This document shows positions 14,616-26,551 of a stretch of DNA of 64,000 nucleotides, in pieces. This stretch comes from Panagrolaimus kolymaensis. Taxonomy: Eukaryota; Nematoda; Chromadorea; Rhabditida; Panagrolaimidae. The DNA is taken from NCBI GenBank assembly GCA_028622995.1, contig JAJQJQ010000006.1, forward strand, positions 4,836,001 to 4,900,000. Direction: 5' to 3'. A program made the position numbers and the translations under genes. The notes under the pieces were generated by a model that saw nothing but the letters and a program-made list of their open reading frames with translations, was not told where the DNA came from and made no database searches. Position 1 is the first letter of the stretch; every line of letters starts with the position of its first letter.

Positions 14616-15596
14616 CTAAATATCAAAGTTGAAGATGTTTTGAGGTGTTCTTGATGGAGACGGTGTATTGATTCCAAGAACATTCCAGATCCAACTTGTT
14701 GCTTCATTTGATGATGACGAGCCATACGAGCTGTTGCTTCGAGAATTATGAGGAGAGCAATTTCCATGAGTTCGATAACCAGACGAGGAAGGCGTTACGA
14801 GGTGGACAGCTAAAAAATGATTATCTTATCAGATGACACGTGGGTAAAAAAGTTAACTTACAAGTTGAGCTATCAGATGAGTTCTTTTCACGATATGTTC
14901 CATTCAAAATAGCAAGTTCAATGAGTTGCTTTTTCTTGACATCATCTGGACCATTATCCTAAAAATGGAAAGGTAAATGCAAGTAAAAAAAATATCAATA
15001 AAAGAAACTTACAGAAGGAGGAGTGCTGATTTTGTTGATGAGTTCAGTAGCTTTTTCAAGACGAACATCTGCTCGATTAGGAGTATCGTCACAATTAAGC
15101 AAAACGTGCAAATCCTCTTCAAGATGGTCGGTGTTCGTACGAGCCCGAGGAGATAGTTCACCATCCCGCATAGAACCTTTGCCACGAATCATAACTTTGC
15201 AACCAGTTGCTCGTTCGATTTGTTGAGCAGTCATACCACGTGGACCAATAATACGACCAACAAAGTTCACATCAGGATATTTCTCACATGGAAGAAAGAT
15301 CTTCTTGATCAAAATTTTCTTTTCACCAATAGGTTCAGGAAGTTGAAGATCAACAGTAAACTCATCTTTGAAGAGCTTATGACGAACACGAGCGATTTCT
15401 AAAAAGAAAAAAAAATATTACATCCGAATGAGAATAAAATAGGTTTACCAGTATCAACAAGGCGTTGAATTTGAGGGAACGTTGAAGTTGAAGATGCATT
15501 TAGAGTTCGTTTTTCACGAAGCAAAGAAGCAAGAAGACGAATATCATCATTTGGAGGCGGAGTTACAGCTTGACGACTAGACGATTTTTGAACCAT
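14616..15596 (-). CDS. STAR-family KH RNA-binding protein (Quaking/GLD-1/ASD-2-like)
   Basis: Exons: 15596-15449, 15398-15013, 14958-14862 and 14809-14616; 274 residues. A short N-terminus leads into a QUA1-type dimerisation segment (RLLASLLREKRTL to EIARVRHKLF). The single maxi-KH domain follows, with its GXXG loop inside VGRIIGPRGMTAQQIERATG and the CKVMIRGKGSMRDG strand. Next come HLEEDLHVLLNCDD and a QUA2 helix, KKKQLIELAILNGTYR. The tail (about 65 residues) is Ser/Thr/Asn-rich and ends in a short NIFNFDI. STAR proteins bind bipartite UAAY-type sites in mRNA and control splicing or translation; in worms several act in the germ line or muscle. The KH linker has an unusual SPRARTNTD stretch and the protein is shorter than ASD-2 or GLD-1, so I cannot assign a one-to-one orthologue. 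There is no obvious nuclear localisation motif beyond basic patches. Confidence 0.9.
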
Positions 15597-16912
15597 GATG
15601 ACGGATCAATAAAAGCTAAAAAGATGGATAACATTTTACAGAAAAATGATCATCAAAAAATAACAAAATCACGTAAAAGGGTGAAGAAAACGACGAAATA
15701 CGAGTGAACACAACATGAGAAAAAAACGTAATAATGAAAGATTCTGAATTTTTTACAGTTTCAAGCTTTTGTGTTGCTCGCTCTCATTGTTTCCCTCTCA
15801 TTTACTTTTACCGTGGTAGGATCTCGAGTTATGGAGGCTATTTTGAATTTTTTTTTACAGAAATGGTAAACTTTTTTTCCACGCTGGTAAATTTTAGTTT
15901 ATCAAACTTGTTCAATGTTGAGTAATATCAACAATACCTTTCATTTTTTATTTGATGGTTTTATAAACATGGAAATATAAGATTATTTATTTATCACCTT
16001 CTTTCAAATGAATGAATCGATAAGACAATTTTTAAAAGACAATGTTTAGTCTAAATCTTTTTTTGTTGTTGCTAAAATTAAACTGTTTGATGTTGTTGCT
16101 TTTATTTAATTTTATTTTAAAAAAGTGTTTGACAGCCACTTGAACCTTCTTTTTTTCAACTTTGTTCAAAACCATTGACTTTTTTTTAACAAACATATCG
16201 GCAAAGGTCTTTATTGTTTCAATAAGCGTGATTAACTTTTTTTCTCGAACATCATGAGACAATGAAGAATTGAATGAGCTTTGATATTTACAAAACAAAA
16301 CAAAAAGCGTGGTGATGCAATCATAAAAGCTATATTATATCGTTTTTTTCCAAATAAATTGTAGGTGACAATGGTTGGTTGACGGAAATCAAAGATGTCA
16401 GACGACAGTTACCCTCTAACTTCTTCTTGTGTGCTTCTTTTTCTTCTACAAACGTAACGAAGGAAACAAAAAAAAGGATAAAAGCAAGCAATAACAATTC
16501 TACTATTTCTTTTCTTTTTTTCCTTGCGTTCATATTTTTGTGGGTGTGTCAATTTTGTCACTAAATAATATATTTTTTCTTTCAAGAACAAGCAGCAATG
16601 TTTTGAATTAAGCAAAAGAAGGAGAAGAAGAAATATTACAGGAGTTCGTTGTTAAAGAGGCGTAATTGGCCGATCAAGAGGCTTGACTCCTTCTTTTTTT
16701 CCTCTCCTTAAAAAGAAGGCAGAGTTGAAAAAGTGTTCATCATCATCGGAGGAGGATCTCAACAACAACGATCGCAAAATATCTAGCTATCTCTCTCTTT
16801 TGCTTGGTGTTGTTCTAAAAAAATTGTTACGAAAAAAAAGTTTTTTATTAGTGATTACTTTTTTTGGTAATGATACTTTTAAATGGATTTAATTTTTAAT
16901 TATTGCTAAAAA
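15597..16912. other. Intergenic between divergent genes
   Basis: 1.3 kb separating the minus-strand STAR gene from the plus-strand K2P gene, so it should hold both promoters. Several 60-88 codon open frames exist on both strands but are K/F/S-rich and lack supporting motifs. Confidence 0.55.
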
Positions 16913-19900
16913 ATGGCAGAAGATAATATCGTAAGTTTAATTTTTTAGTGATAAAATGTTTTCTTAAATCTATGCTGTTTTCCTAAAAGTTAAACTTCAA
17001 TCGAGTGCTTTGAAAAATAACATATTTAAAGCCATATTGATTTTTAGGCTATAAGGATATCCGATTTTGATTCTAATGGAGCCGTTTATAATTCCACCAC
17101 TGAAGACATCGAAGCTGGCAGCCCATATGATGACCAAGAAGAATCACTCCTTCCAAAATCAATTAAATCTTCATCAACTGTTGAATCAGCGTTAGATTAT
17201 TTTTTTTAAACCCTTTTTACGTTTTCTAATTTTTTTTTGATTTTACAGAAAAACTATATTGGGACATATTTGGTCGGGAATAAAATGGTTTTTATCTAAT
17301 ACAAAATTTTTCTGGATTGTTGTTATTTATTCCATTATTGGTGCATGGGCTTTTATGTGGATTGAAGGACCAGTGGATTTGGAATCTAAATTAGAAAAAC
17401 GACAATATCATCTTATTGCACGTGATGTTCTTCTTCACAAGTATCTTACCTTTTTTGAAACATCGATTTTAGAAGGGAAAAAAATGTCGTGTCTTTTCGC
17501 GGCTCTTCAAAAAAGCTAATTACTTTTCACTTAAAATTCTTTGTTTTTATTATCTAAGCATTTTAACTAAATTTTCGATCAATAATTTCATTTGAAAATG
17601 CCTTTTTATTTCGAAATTACAATGCCCAAAAAGCAATCTTTAAAAGGGACACAATTTTTTTAAAACATTGAAATTTGCGGTTCTTAACTTTGTCCCATCA
17701 TTGTTTTAGTATTCGATTAGTTCATAATGAAAGTAAAGGAGATATGGAATATAAATGGAAAGAAGCGATAATACAATATGAAGAAAATATGGGAATTGAA
17801 ATGCCACCCGAAGAAACAGCATGGACTTTTTGGATGTCTATCTTATACGCAGGAACTATTTACACAACAATAGGTTATTTTTTAATATTTATTTTTTTTA
17901 CATACATTATACCTGTCAAAAAATGTATTTACTTTGGACAACTTTTTTTATAGGATACGGAAATATTGCTTGCGCAACTACCTCTGGAAGAGTTGTATCG
18001 ATTCTTTATGGATTTATTGGAATTGTTTGTTTTTATATTTTTGCGTCATTAGAAGAACGTTTAGTTTATTTTTAGCCCATGATGATTATAGTTCTCGATC
18101 GATTGGGAGATTTTTTATTGAAATTAGTGAAACGTTTAAATGGAATATTTGAGGATTTGGCTCTCTTTATAGGTAAAAAAATTAACAAAAAGCTCGGAAA
18201 ATCAAAAATCCAAAATTGCAGGAGTTAAAACCCGATTAATGAGAATCAAAAGTGAGAAATCTTTGAAACGTTATTACAAAGTTTCCAAAAAATTTGCCCT
18301 TTTTGGCTTTTCTGGCTCCATATCAAAAGATTCAGTAAATATTGTAACACCTGAAAAAAAATTTTCCGATCAAGAAAGAGCTGAAACATCCATTGAAATT
18401 CCTGAAAATAAAAGTGATAAAAGAGAAGATGAAAGACGCGATCCTCCAGTTATGGCTTCCCTTATATTTACAATTCTTTGGGTTGTTGCTTCATCAGCTG
18501 TATTTTGTATATGGGAAGATTGGTCATATGGTACTTCGGTTTATTTCTTTATCATTTCCACTTCAACCATTGGATTTGGTGATGTTACACCTGAACATCC
18601 TGAGTATATGATGGCTGCGTTTGGAGTGGTTATTGTTGGACTTTCATTGGTTAGTGTTTGCATTAATGTTGCACAAGAATGGCTACAAAATTGGTATATA
18701 GCGTTATTACAGCGAATGCTTGAAGTAAGTTTTAATGAATTTCAAAAAAAATGTTTTTGGATCATGACAAATTTAAAATATTCATTGTCAGACAAATTGG
18801 CATAAATTGACCATAACATTCTTTCAGCAATATATCGAAAATCAAGGAGAAAATAGTGAAAATGCAGCTAAAGGATTTATGAAAGGATTTAATAGTCAAG
18901 CAAGATTTCTTATGCCATTAATAAGTAAAAATACTGGAATTCGAGTTATGGAACAAATTAAAAAAGAAGCTGTTGCTCGAGGCATTGAACTTCCGCCAGC
19001 TTTGACCGAATTGAACCCAGAAACAGGAAAACCAGCTTTTCTGGGAGCATCCAATGCTCAAATCGATCAAATAATTGAAAAGGCTCAATCTGAGGGGAAG
19101 TTAACTCCAACTATTTTAAATCCTCCCATGTCAGCTATGTCCATTCGAGCATCAATATTTGGTGAACCAGAAGTTGCTCAAACTCAAACAGAAATTTCAT
19201 GGCAATTTTTTGAATCAAGGATTAATGAAGCCATTCAAGTTGAACTTCCACCAATAAATGTCCATGGAATCAGCGTGGAAGTTGATGCAAGACCCAATAT
19301 GAGAAACACTGGAATTCAACCTGAAGTTTCATTTATCCTTCAGCTCGAACCATCAAGAATAGAAAAAATGGAATTGGAAAAAGTTGTTTTAGCTAATCGT
19401 GAAGCTCCCGAAGGCGTAGAAGTTTCATTACCAGAAATGGCGGAGCAAGAAGCTGATAAAGAAATGGGTTTTCTACGATTTCTTAAAAGCACGGGAACTC
19501 AAGTTGAAATTGAAGTTAATGAATTTGGATTACAAACAGAAGAAAAAGTTATTGTGGATTCGGAAGCTCAAGTTGAATCAGATACAAGTTCACTTGAAAC
19601 TCAAACCGAAGAAGTTGAAACAAGGACTATGCGAACTCAAACTAAACTAACAACGTAGGATTTTTAGAATAACAAAATCTAGTAAATAAGCGGACATTTC
19701 AGATGCGTTCAAAACCCCGAAGACCTTGAAAAAGAAAAAGTTAAACTTAGAGAAGAGCGGAAGAATGAATTTCGGCAGCAGCAAGAAGAAAGAGCAAAAG
19801 CTGAAGGCGGAATTCATCATGGCAAGCGACGAATTATTCTTGATGAAGAAGAAAAAAAAATTCTCAAAGAAAAACTTGTAAAACTTCGAATTGAAGAAGC

Positions 19901-22900
19901 TAAAGAACATAAACTTAAAGGAACTCCTCTTGTTTTTGATGTTAAAGGAGTATGGAATTTTGTCGAAGTAAAAATAGGTTTTAAAAATAATAATTTTTAG
20001 GAAAAAAATGTTTTACTTGGAGATTTGAAAAAAATAAGAAAGAAAAAAGGTAAACCAATGATTTATGAAAGAAAACAAAGAAAGAGAACCGAAGCTTCAG
20101 CATCTGCGTCGTCAATAGAAGACGATGTAAGTTTTAGCTTTAAACAAATATCTAATTTTTATGAGTGAAATAAAAACAATCGTCTTCGGCGAAAATCCAA
20201 AAGATTTTGGAGATTAGCTTTAACACATTACTTTTTTTGGAGGATATAGTTGTCTAAAATTTTTAATCACATTTAAAATTTTAACAATAACTTTAAATTT
20301 AGGATGTTTTTCTTGAATCGGATCCAGATGAAATTCAAAGACAACACCAAGAACTTTCAGAAGAAATTGATCCAACACTTTCACCTGCATCGGTAGCTGA
20401 TGCCATGGCTGCTAAAACGGTATTACATCCCGGAGTTCAACCACAGCTTTTATCACAACCATCATCCCAAACACAGCCTCATCCTTCACATCAAAAAATT
20501 CCCCAACACCACTTTATTCCTCGACCCGATGCATTTGCACAACTTCTAGCTGCTGCACTTTTACGTGGTTCAACTTCATCTACTGCCACAGAAAGTGGAG
20601 CTCCTTCCACATCGGCTTCTGTAGGAGAACCACCAGGAGCACCAAGTCCTCCAAGCATTATTGAAAGGGAAGATGGAAGTCGAATTGAAATTGCTGAAGG
20701 CATTGTGACTTATTATAATTCTGAAGGTCAACCGGTTTTACGACAAGAAGGATTCTTTGGTGATCCAGCACAATTGCTTAATGAAGTTGCAAAAATACAA
20801 GAAATGATTCAAATGAAAAAGATTTTGAGTGGTGAAATAATGAATGAAGGTGGAGAAACAGAAGTTAAAGATTTCAAAGAACAATTGCATGCAATTTTGC
20901 GTGAAATTGGAATTATGCCAGCAGAAGAAACAGAAGAAATTCAACAAGTTAAAGAACCTTTGAGAGGCGAAGCTGGAATGATTGGGGCAGAAACTGTTGA
21001 AAGTCAAATAGCAGGCGTTGAAACAGCCGAAGGAGTTGCTGCACCAGAAGGGCTGGTAACCACTGATGAAGCAGGTGCTACAAAAATTGCGCAAGCCCCA
21101 TCAACTTCCAAATCTCGAAAAGCAACTCGAGTTCAATCAGGACCAATAATTTTAACTCCAAAAGAAATTCTTGGATTGGAGCCAGCTCCTTTACAATCTG
21201 AAGCTCATCCCCAAGCTATTCAACTTCCACAACAACATCGACTTCGAGCTCCATTTGAAAGCCTTTCACGGGAATCTCAACTTGAAATCCCTGCATTTGA
21301 AATACATCAAACTCCAACAGATGAATACTACACGGATGAAAATGTTGTTGAAGTTACATTAGATGTTGAATTAATTAGAGTTTCACGAAGCACTATGAGT
21401 TCCATTTCTGCTGCAGGAGCTAATTATGCTTCGACTTCAAGTGCCGAAGAATTACCAATAGAGGAATTGGAAGATCTCATCGATTATGATGACCTCTTTA
21501 ATGAGCTTGATATTAATGACGAACAAGATGAAATTGAACTTTTTATGGATTCCATTGGAGTTCAAACAGATTTAAGTTTCTTTGATAGAAAATCTGAAGG
21601 GATGGTTACGGATCCTGAAAAGCATACATTTGGAGTTCAAACTGATTTAACGGCATTGGATGAAACAAAAGGTCCGCATAGTTTAGCGGTTGCTTTATTA
21701 CCTAAACAAGCGACCAGTGTGGTTCAAACTTCTCCAATTGTCACATCTGAAGCAATTCAAACTGATGCTGAAACACATGATAAATGTATCGGCGGTGAAG
21801 TTGATTATGAGTCAACGGTAATTTCTTGTGAATTTTAAGAAATATATTTTTTAAAAATTTAGGAAGTGCAAACCACCGAAAAAGAGTTTAAAGATGCTTC
21901 CAATGAACCTCATGTTAAAAAAGAATTCAGAGATTCGTTTAGCGAACCTCATGTTATTCAGATTTCAACAGCTGTTCAAGGAGATTTACAAACGGAAATG
22001 AAAAAAGAACATGTTCAAGTTGGAACTGAAGCTGTTAGTCATGCAACTGAAGCTATTCCCATTGAGCCTGAAATAAAGCCATTGATGAGTCAAAGTGTAA
22101 GTAAAATTTGGTAATAATGAGAAAAAAAATTTGTAACTTGATTTTTTGTAGTCAATGCAAACCGATGAAAAATCTTTTACTAGTTCAGAAGCTCAAGCGG
22201 TTGTTGAAACATATGAAACGCAGTCACAAGCAGTTATAGAAAAATCTTTTGTTGATTCAGAAGCTCAAGCGGTTGTTGAAACATATGAAACGCAGTCACA
22301 AGCAGTTATAGAAAAATCTTTTGTTGATTCAGAAGCCCAAGCAGTTGTTGAAACTTCTGAAACAGAGACACAAGCAGTTGTCGATACATCCGCTACTGAA
22401 TCTCAAGCAATTGTGGATAAAAATTTTATTGACTCCGAAGCACAAGCTGTTGTTGATACATCTGAAACGGAGTCTCAAACGGCCATTGATACAACAGACA
22501 CAGAATCACAAGCATTTGTTGATTCTACTGATACTGAATCCCAAGCGGTTATTGATACAAGCGAATCATCAACATCTACTGAAATTATTGTTCAAGAAAG
22601 AAAAGCTGTTGGACCTGATATTCAAACAGAAACTATTGATAGCGTTAGTCTCATATTTTACCTTCCAAAAGGAATAAAATTTTCTAGGATTCGCAAACTG
22701 AACTCTCTTCCACCACCCATGGAGTTTCAGCACTAGAAATTCGAATTGAAAATACCGCAATTCAACCGGAAACATCTACCTTTTATCCTCGTGGTGATTC
22801 ACCAATTGATGATGATGTTCGATATTTGGTTGATAAATCCACCGAACAAGATTATGATTTGGTAATGCAAGATGCCACCACTCAACATCGAATAGCCCAT

Positions 22901-24809
22901 GGTGATTTTGCACAGCAACATTCTCCAAATGTTACAAATGCTTCCTCACAATATGATTATGAAATGCAACATGGTGAAAAAGTTATGCAAACTGGGCCAT
23001 ATCCAAGGACTGAGGTTGGTTCTTTTTTACAATTTTTTTTCCATTCCATAGTTATCTATTCTCCGTTTTTATGGAATCTTTTATTATCCTCTCCAGGATA
23101 TGATGTTTCAAAATTATATTTATTTATCGCGAATATTTAAAAATTTTCTTTTCCCCTAAGACTCGGCGTTCCAATGATTTTCAAAAATTATCCCTCCAAC
23201 ATTCTATTCAAGCTTTATCAACCCTCTAAAAAATGCTTTAATTTTCCCTTATCCAATCCAATATTATTCCCTTCTTCAGAGCCCAGAAAAACAACAATCC
23301 CCTGCTCATATAATTCCAAAAATAACATATTGGAATACAGCAATGCAAACCGAAAAAGAAAGTCGACCGGTTATTATTGATGCTTCTGTATCTCTTACTT
23401 CTCCATATGAATCATCTTCCGGTGGATCATATAGTGAAGAATCATATTATGATGAGGATGAAGAAGAACAAGCTGAAACAGAACCACATGAATCAGAAAA
23501 AGGCTCAGTTCACTTTAAAGCTAACATTCCATTATTCTTTGTGGAATCGGTGACTCTAACACAAGATGCTGAAACTCAAGTAAATTTTATCAACATTGAT
23601 GTTGAAACTCAAATAGAAAAGGGTGATTTTAATCAAGATATTGAAACTCAAGCCGATATATCATTGATGGATCGACAAACCAGTCTTCATTCAGAAGACC
23701 TCGAACCCCTTGAAAGCGGTTTCAGCTATGGTGGTCCAATATCAGCTGTAGGAGATTTGGGCTTTCTTTGGAGTGATTTTGATTTTGTTCCTCCTGAAGA
23801 CGAATTTGATTATGAAGAAGGAGAAGATTATGATGAAGAAGAGCGAGCAGAGGAAGAAAGACAGATTTCTCCAGAAAAAGAAGAAGAACAAACTTGGTCA
23901 ATGTCTTTCTTACCCGCAGAAGAAAAACGAGCCCGTTCAGCTTCGCCTCAACAACGAAAGCGAGTTGAAGATGAAAGAGAAAGGCTTCGACCTAAATCAA
24001 AAATGGAGGTCGGCAATCATTCACAGCACAAAATAAGCACATTGCTGTTCGTTCACATTTTCTTAATTCACTAATAATTTTTATTGCCATTTTTTTATAT
24101 TAACCAAAGACATTTTAACTTACACATTCACTCACTTCACCACTTGCAATTACTTTTGATTGAGCATGGATAAATTTGAGATTTTAGATATCCTTGAGTG
24201 ATTTGGATGCATCACGAAGGGAAAGAATGATGGATATTGGAATTCAAACGGGAGTATTAGCTCGAGTACAACATATGTATGGCAAAGGTAAATCTTCTGC
24301 AAGTTCTGGGCAAGAAGTAAGCTATCTAAGATAAAAATGTTTTTTTGCAAGCTTCAAAATTTTAGTCAGCAGCAACTCCAGGAGTTCAAAAAATTACTCT
24401 TCGTAAACCTCCAAAGGAAGGCCTTTCAACTCCTTCCACTTCTGAACCTTCATTGGAACAACCAGGATCTTCAGCACCCCGCATTCGACCAATGTTGCCT
24501 CCACCAACATCAATTGAATCAGCGAAAATGACAGCGTTCCATGGTCGATATTGGGAAAAACAAAATAGTGTTTCTGACCTTCGATCAAAATTAGAAAAAA
24601 TGCGTCAAACTCAATCAAGTGGCAACCTTTTTGGTCCACGTGCAGGTGGTCCTTCAAGTTTGCAAATTTTTGGAACTGAAACGGCTGGTGGAAAAGTGCC
24701 ACCACCAACAACACCACCAATTCCAGCCCCATTGGAAGAAGCTACCAAAGAAGATAAAGAGAAGAAAGAAAAAAGTGAAGATAAAGAAAAGGAAGAAAAG
24801 CAAAAATAA
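16913..24809 (+). CDS. Two-pore-domain (TWK/K2P) potassium channel with a giant cytoplasmic tail
   Basis: Seventeen exons: 16913-16930, 17048-17190, 17249-17440, 17710-17873, 17954-18024, 18076-18172, 18222-18724, 18828-19654, 19703-19967, 20001-20126, 20303-21817, 21863-22096, 22152-22643, 22688-23014, 23280-24008, 24188-24316 and 24366-24809. They sum to 2,091 residues in one frame. M1 is about residues 72-92. The first pore carries TIGYGN (about 171, split by an intron); M2 follows with the G-I-P-M-M element. The second pore carries TIGFGDVTPEHPEYM (about 343), then M4 to about 385, so the channel core is complete. The remaining 1,700 residues are an acidic, low-complexity tail. It has many (V/I/L/M/T)-Q-(T/V)-(D/E) motifs, a 24-residue tandem duplication and Pro/Ser-rich stretches. 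Most K2P tails are under 300 residues. Donor 24009 (GTCGGC) is weak. Which worm TWK it matches I cannot say. Confidence 0.88.
22186..22329 (+). repeat. Two perfect 72-bp tandem copies inside the K2P tail exon
   Basis: Bases 22186-22257 and 22258-22329 are identical and each encodes 24 residues starting SEAQAVVETYE and ending IEKSFVD. Further copies of the Q-A-V half-repeat degenerate over the next 230 bases (to about 22560), with a rough 12-residue period S-E-T-E-S-Q-A-V-V/I-D-T. The exact identity implies very recent duplication or gene conversion. Confidence 0.9.
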
Positions 24810-25238
24810 AATATGTATGCTTTCTTTTTTTGTGGTTATGAGTTTTTTCTATCTCCGAAAATTTTTTTTATTGTTTAAAACCATTATTAATTAATTGAAC
24901 TAGTAAAAAGGGGCGCGCCTTCGGCGCGCGAGTAACTGTATAGTTCATTATGTTATGATAGAAAACGGTGTTGCAGAAATAAATTTGTTGTAATATGCAA
25001 ATTTATAAATGTTTCTCAAACAATCTTTCATTTTTTTGTAAATGTGAAAGAAAAGTTTATGCAAATTTTCTCTTTTCCTTTTTTTGTGAATGTAAAAATA
25101 GAATAACAGCGACAGACAACCAGTTTTAGAAGAAGGGATTCAGTTATTTATTATTAAATATATATTTTTTACAAAAAAATGCTAGCAGTTTTTATAAATT
25201 TTAAATTACATAGAAATCTTTTTTTACACAAAAACAAT
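24810..25238. other. Intergenic between convergent genes
   Basis: About 430 AT-rich bases holding a single strikingly GC-rich hairpin (24913-24929), listed separately. No gene. Confidence 0.55.
24913..24929. repeat. Perfect GC hairpin, 7-bp stem with 3-base loop
   Basis: GCGCGCC-TTC-GGCGCGC in otherwise AT-rich DNA, about 100 bases after the K2P stop codon. Two similar hairpins with NNN loops occur at 51124 and 51559. Confidence 0.8.
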
Positions 25239-26058
25239 TTAATGTTTTTCAGCCGAAGTTTTGGTTGAGTTTTTGTTACCAAATTCACAAATAACATTTT
25301 TCATGCCAGCATTGGTAAGACAATCACACAATTGTTCTTTCTTTTGTTCGCGTTTATCAGCGCATGAACCCCGCATCTTTTTAAATTCTTCACGATCAAA
25401 TTTTTTTACTCCACAACCAAGGGTTTTCATGCAACCTTGATTTTTCTTTTGACGGAAGCATGAACGCATACATTTTACAAAATCTTTTCCATTTTCACCA
25501 AAGTTTTTGCGAACAAATGAAAAGAATCCATGGCCGCGATGATGGTGATGTCTCCAACCGCCGTGAAGTTTCTTGCTATGGGATTCATCATTATCTTCAA
25601 TGGAATTTTCGACGTCCTTTTTGAGAGTGTGGCGGCCTTGCCATGTTTCATTTCGGTTAACGAAACTATGGTCATCTTTAGCGCACATTTTTGCTTGCAT
25701 TTCTTTATGGCATCCTCCTGATTTTTCATGTTTGTGTTCGAAACATTTTTTAGCTTCTTCTGAATCTAAGCCAGGGGTAGTAAGCTTTTCCTAAAAAAAG
25801 AAGAAATTTATTAAAAGTTCCAATTCGTAAAATTTCATGCTAGTATGGAATTTTGATGTAAGACAAAAAAATAAAACTAACCTTGCATTTTTCGGTGCAT
25901 GGTTTCATTTGTTCATGCATGTTTTTCCAGCATGAATCCATTTCCTCGCAAGTACAAAGACGAATTTGTCCATCGCTAGTTGCTGCTTCCTCAGACGCAG
26001 CTAAAGCATAATTGCAGCAACAATAAATAAGAGCCAAAGTTAGCACAAACGTTTTCAT
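25239..26058 (-). CDS. Secreted cysteine-rich protein, nematode family not recognised
   Basis: Two exons, 26058-25882 and 25790-25239 (91-nt intron), 242 residues. I chose the internal ATG at 26058 because it starts a strong signal peptide (MKTFVLTLALIYCCCNYALA), whereas the upstream extension of the open frame is unlike coding sequence. Mature protein: a Cys cluster (LCTCEEMDSCWKNMHEQMKP, then CTEKC), a charged spacer with a His-rich stretch (GGWRHHHHRGHG), and a second Cys region (CMRSCFRQKKNQGCMKTLGC ... GSCADKREQKKEQLCDCLT). The paired C-x3-C and C-x-C spacing suggests disulphide-linked helices, and the His run might bind metal; both are inference. A TATA-like box sits about 90 bases upstream. 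I do not recognise a named domain. Confidence 0.75.
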
Positions 26059-26551
26059 TTTTCTATTTTTGGTTTGAAGAGTGGAACAAAAGAAACAAAC
26101 CAAAACTGATTTGGACGATAATAATGTTGTTTCTTCCTTTCTTTTTATACTGGGTTTGGGTCTTTGAAAAAAAGAAAGTGAAAAGTGATCGTTTGACAAA
26201 TGAGTTGGCTTGCCTGTGGCAAAGCAAAGATCGTGCGCACACCATTTCTTAAAGACTATTTTAAAGAAGAGCCGGAATCGCGTCATTATTTTCTTTTGGT
26301 GATGAATCTTCAAAGAAGGGATTTTACGAACAAAACTGATTTTGATGTTTTTGTTTTATGTGTTTAATAAAGGCTACAAGGAAGAAAGACGATTTCAAAA
26401 CAAAAACATTTTATAAAAATTTATAGAAAAAAATGTACAAAGTACTATAATAACAAATCAAAAATAAAAATAGAATCAAAAAGCAATAATAATAAAAATC
26501 CCTGAGCTAAAAAGATTTTAAAGAAGCAAGAAAGCAACCAAAAAAGTTGGT
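26059..26551. other. Intergenic, no gene seen
   Basis: About 490 bases between two minus-strand genes. The upstream open-frame extension of the Cys-rich gene is not supported as coding. Confidence 0.5.
26144..26149 (-). promoter_or_regulatory. TATA-like box upstream of the Cys-rich secreted gene
   Basis: TATAAA on the minus strand about 86-91 bases before the start codon, a spacing similar to that upstream of msp. Confidence 0.4.

Noticed and set aside
22321..22677. 118-codon K/L/H/Q-rich frame overlapping the K2P tail
   Set aside because: Out-of-frame shadow of the Q-A-V repeat exon.
26059..26313. N-terminal extension of the Cys-rich secreted protein
   Set aside because: The internal ATG opens a textbook signal peptide; the extension is unlike coding sequence and contains the TATA-like box.
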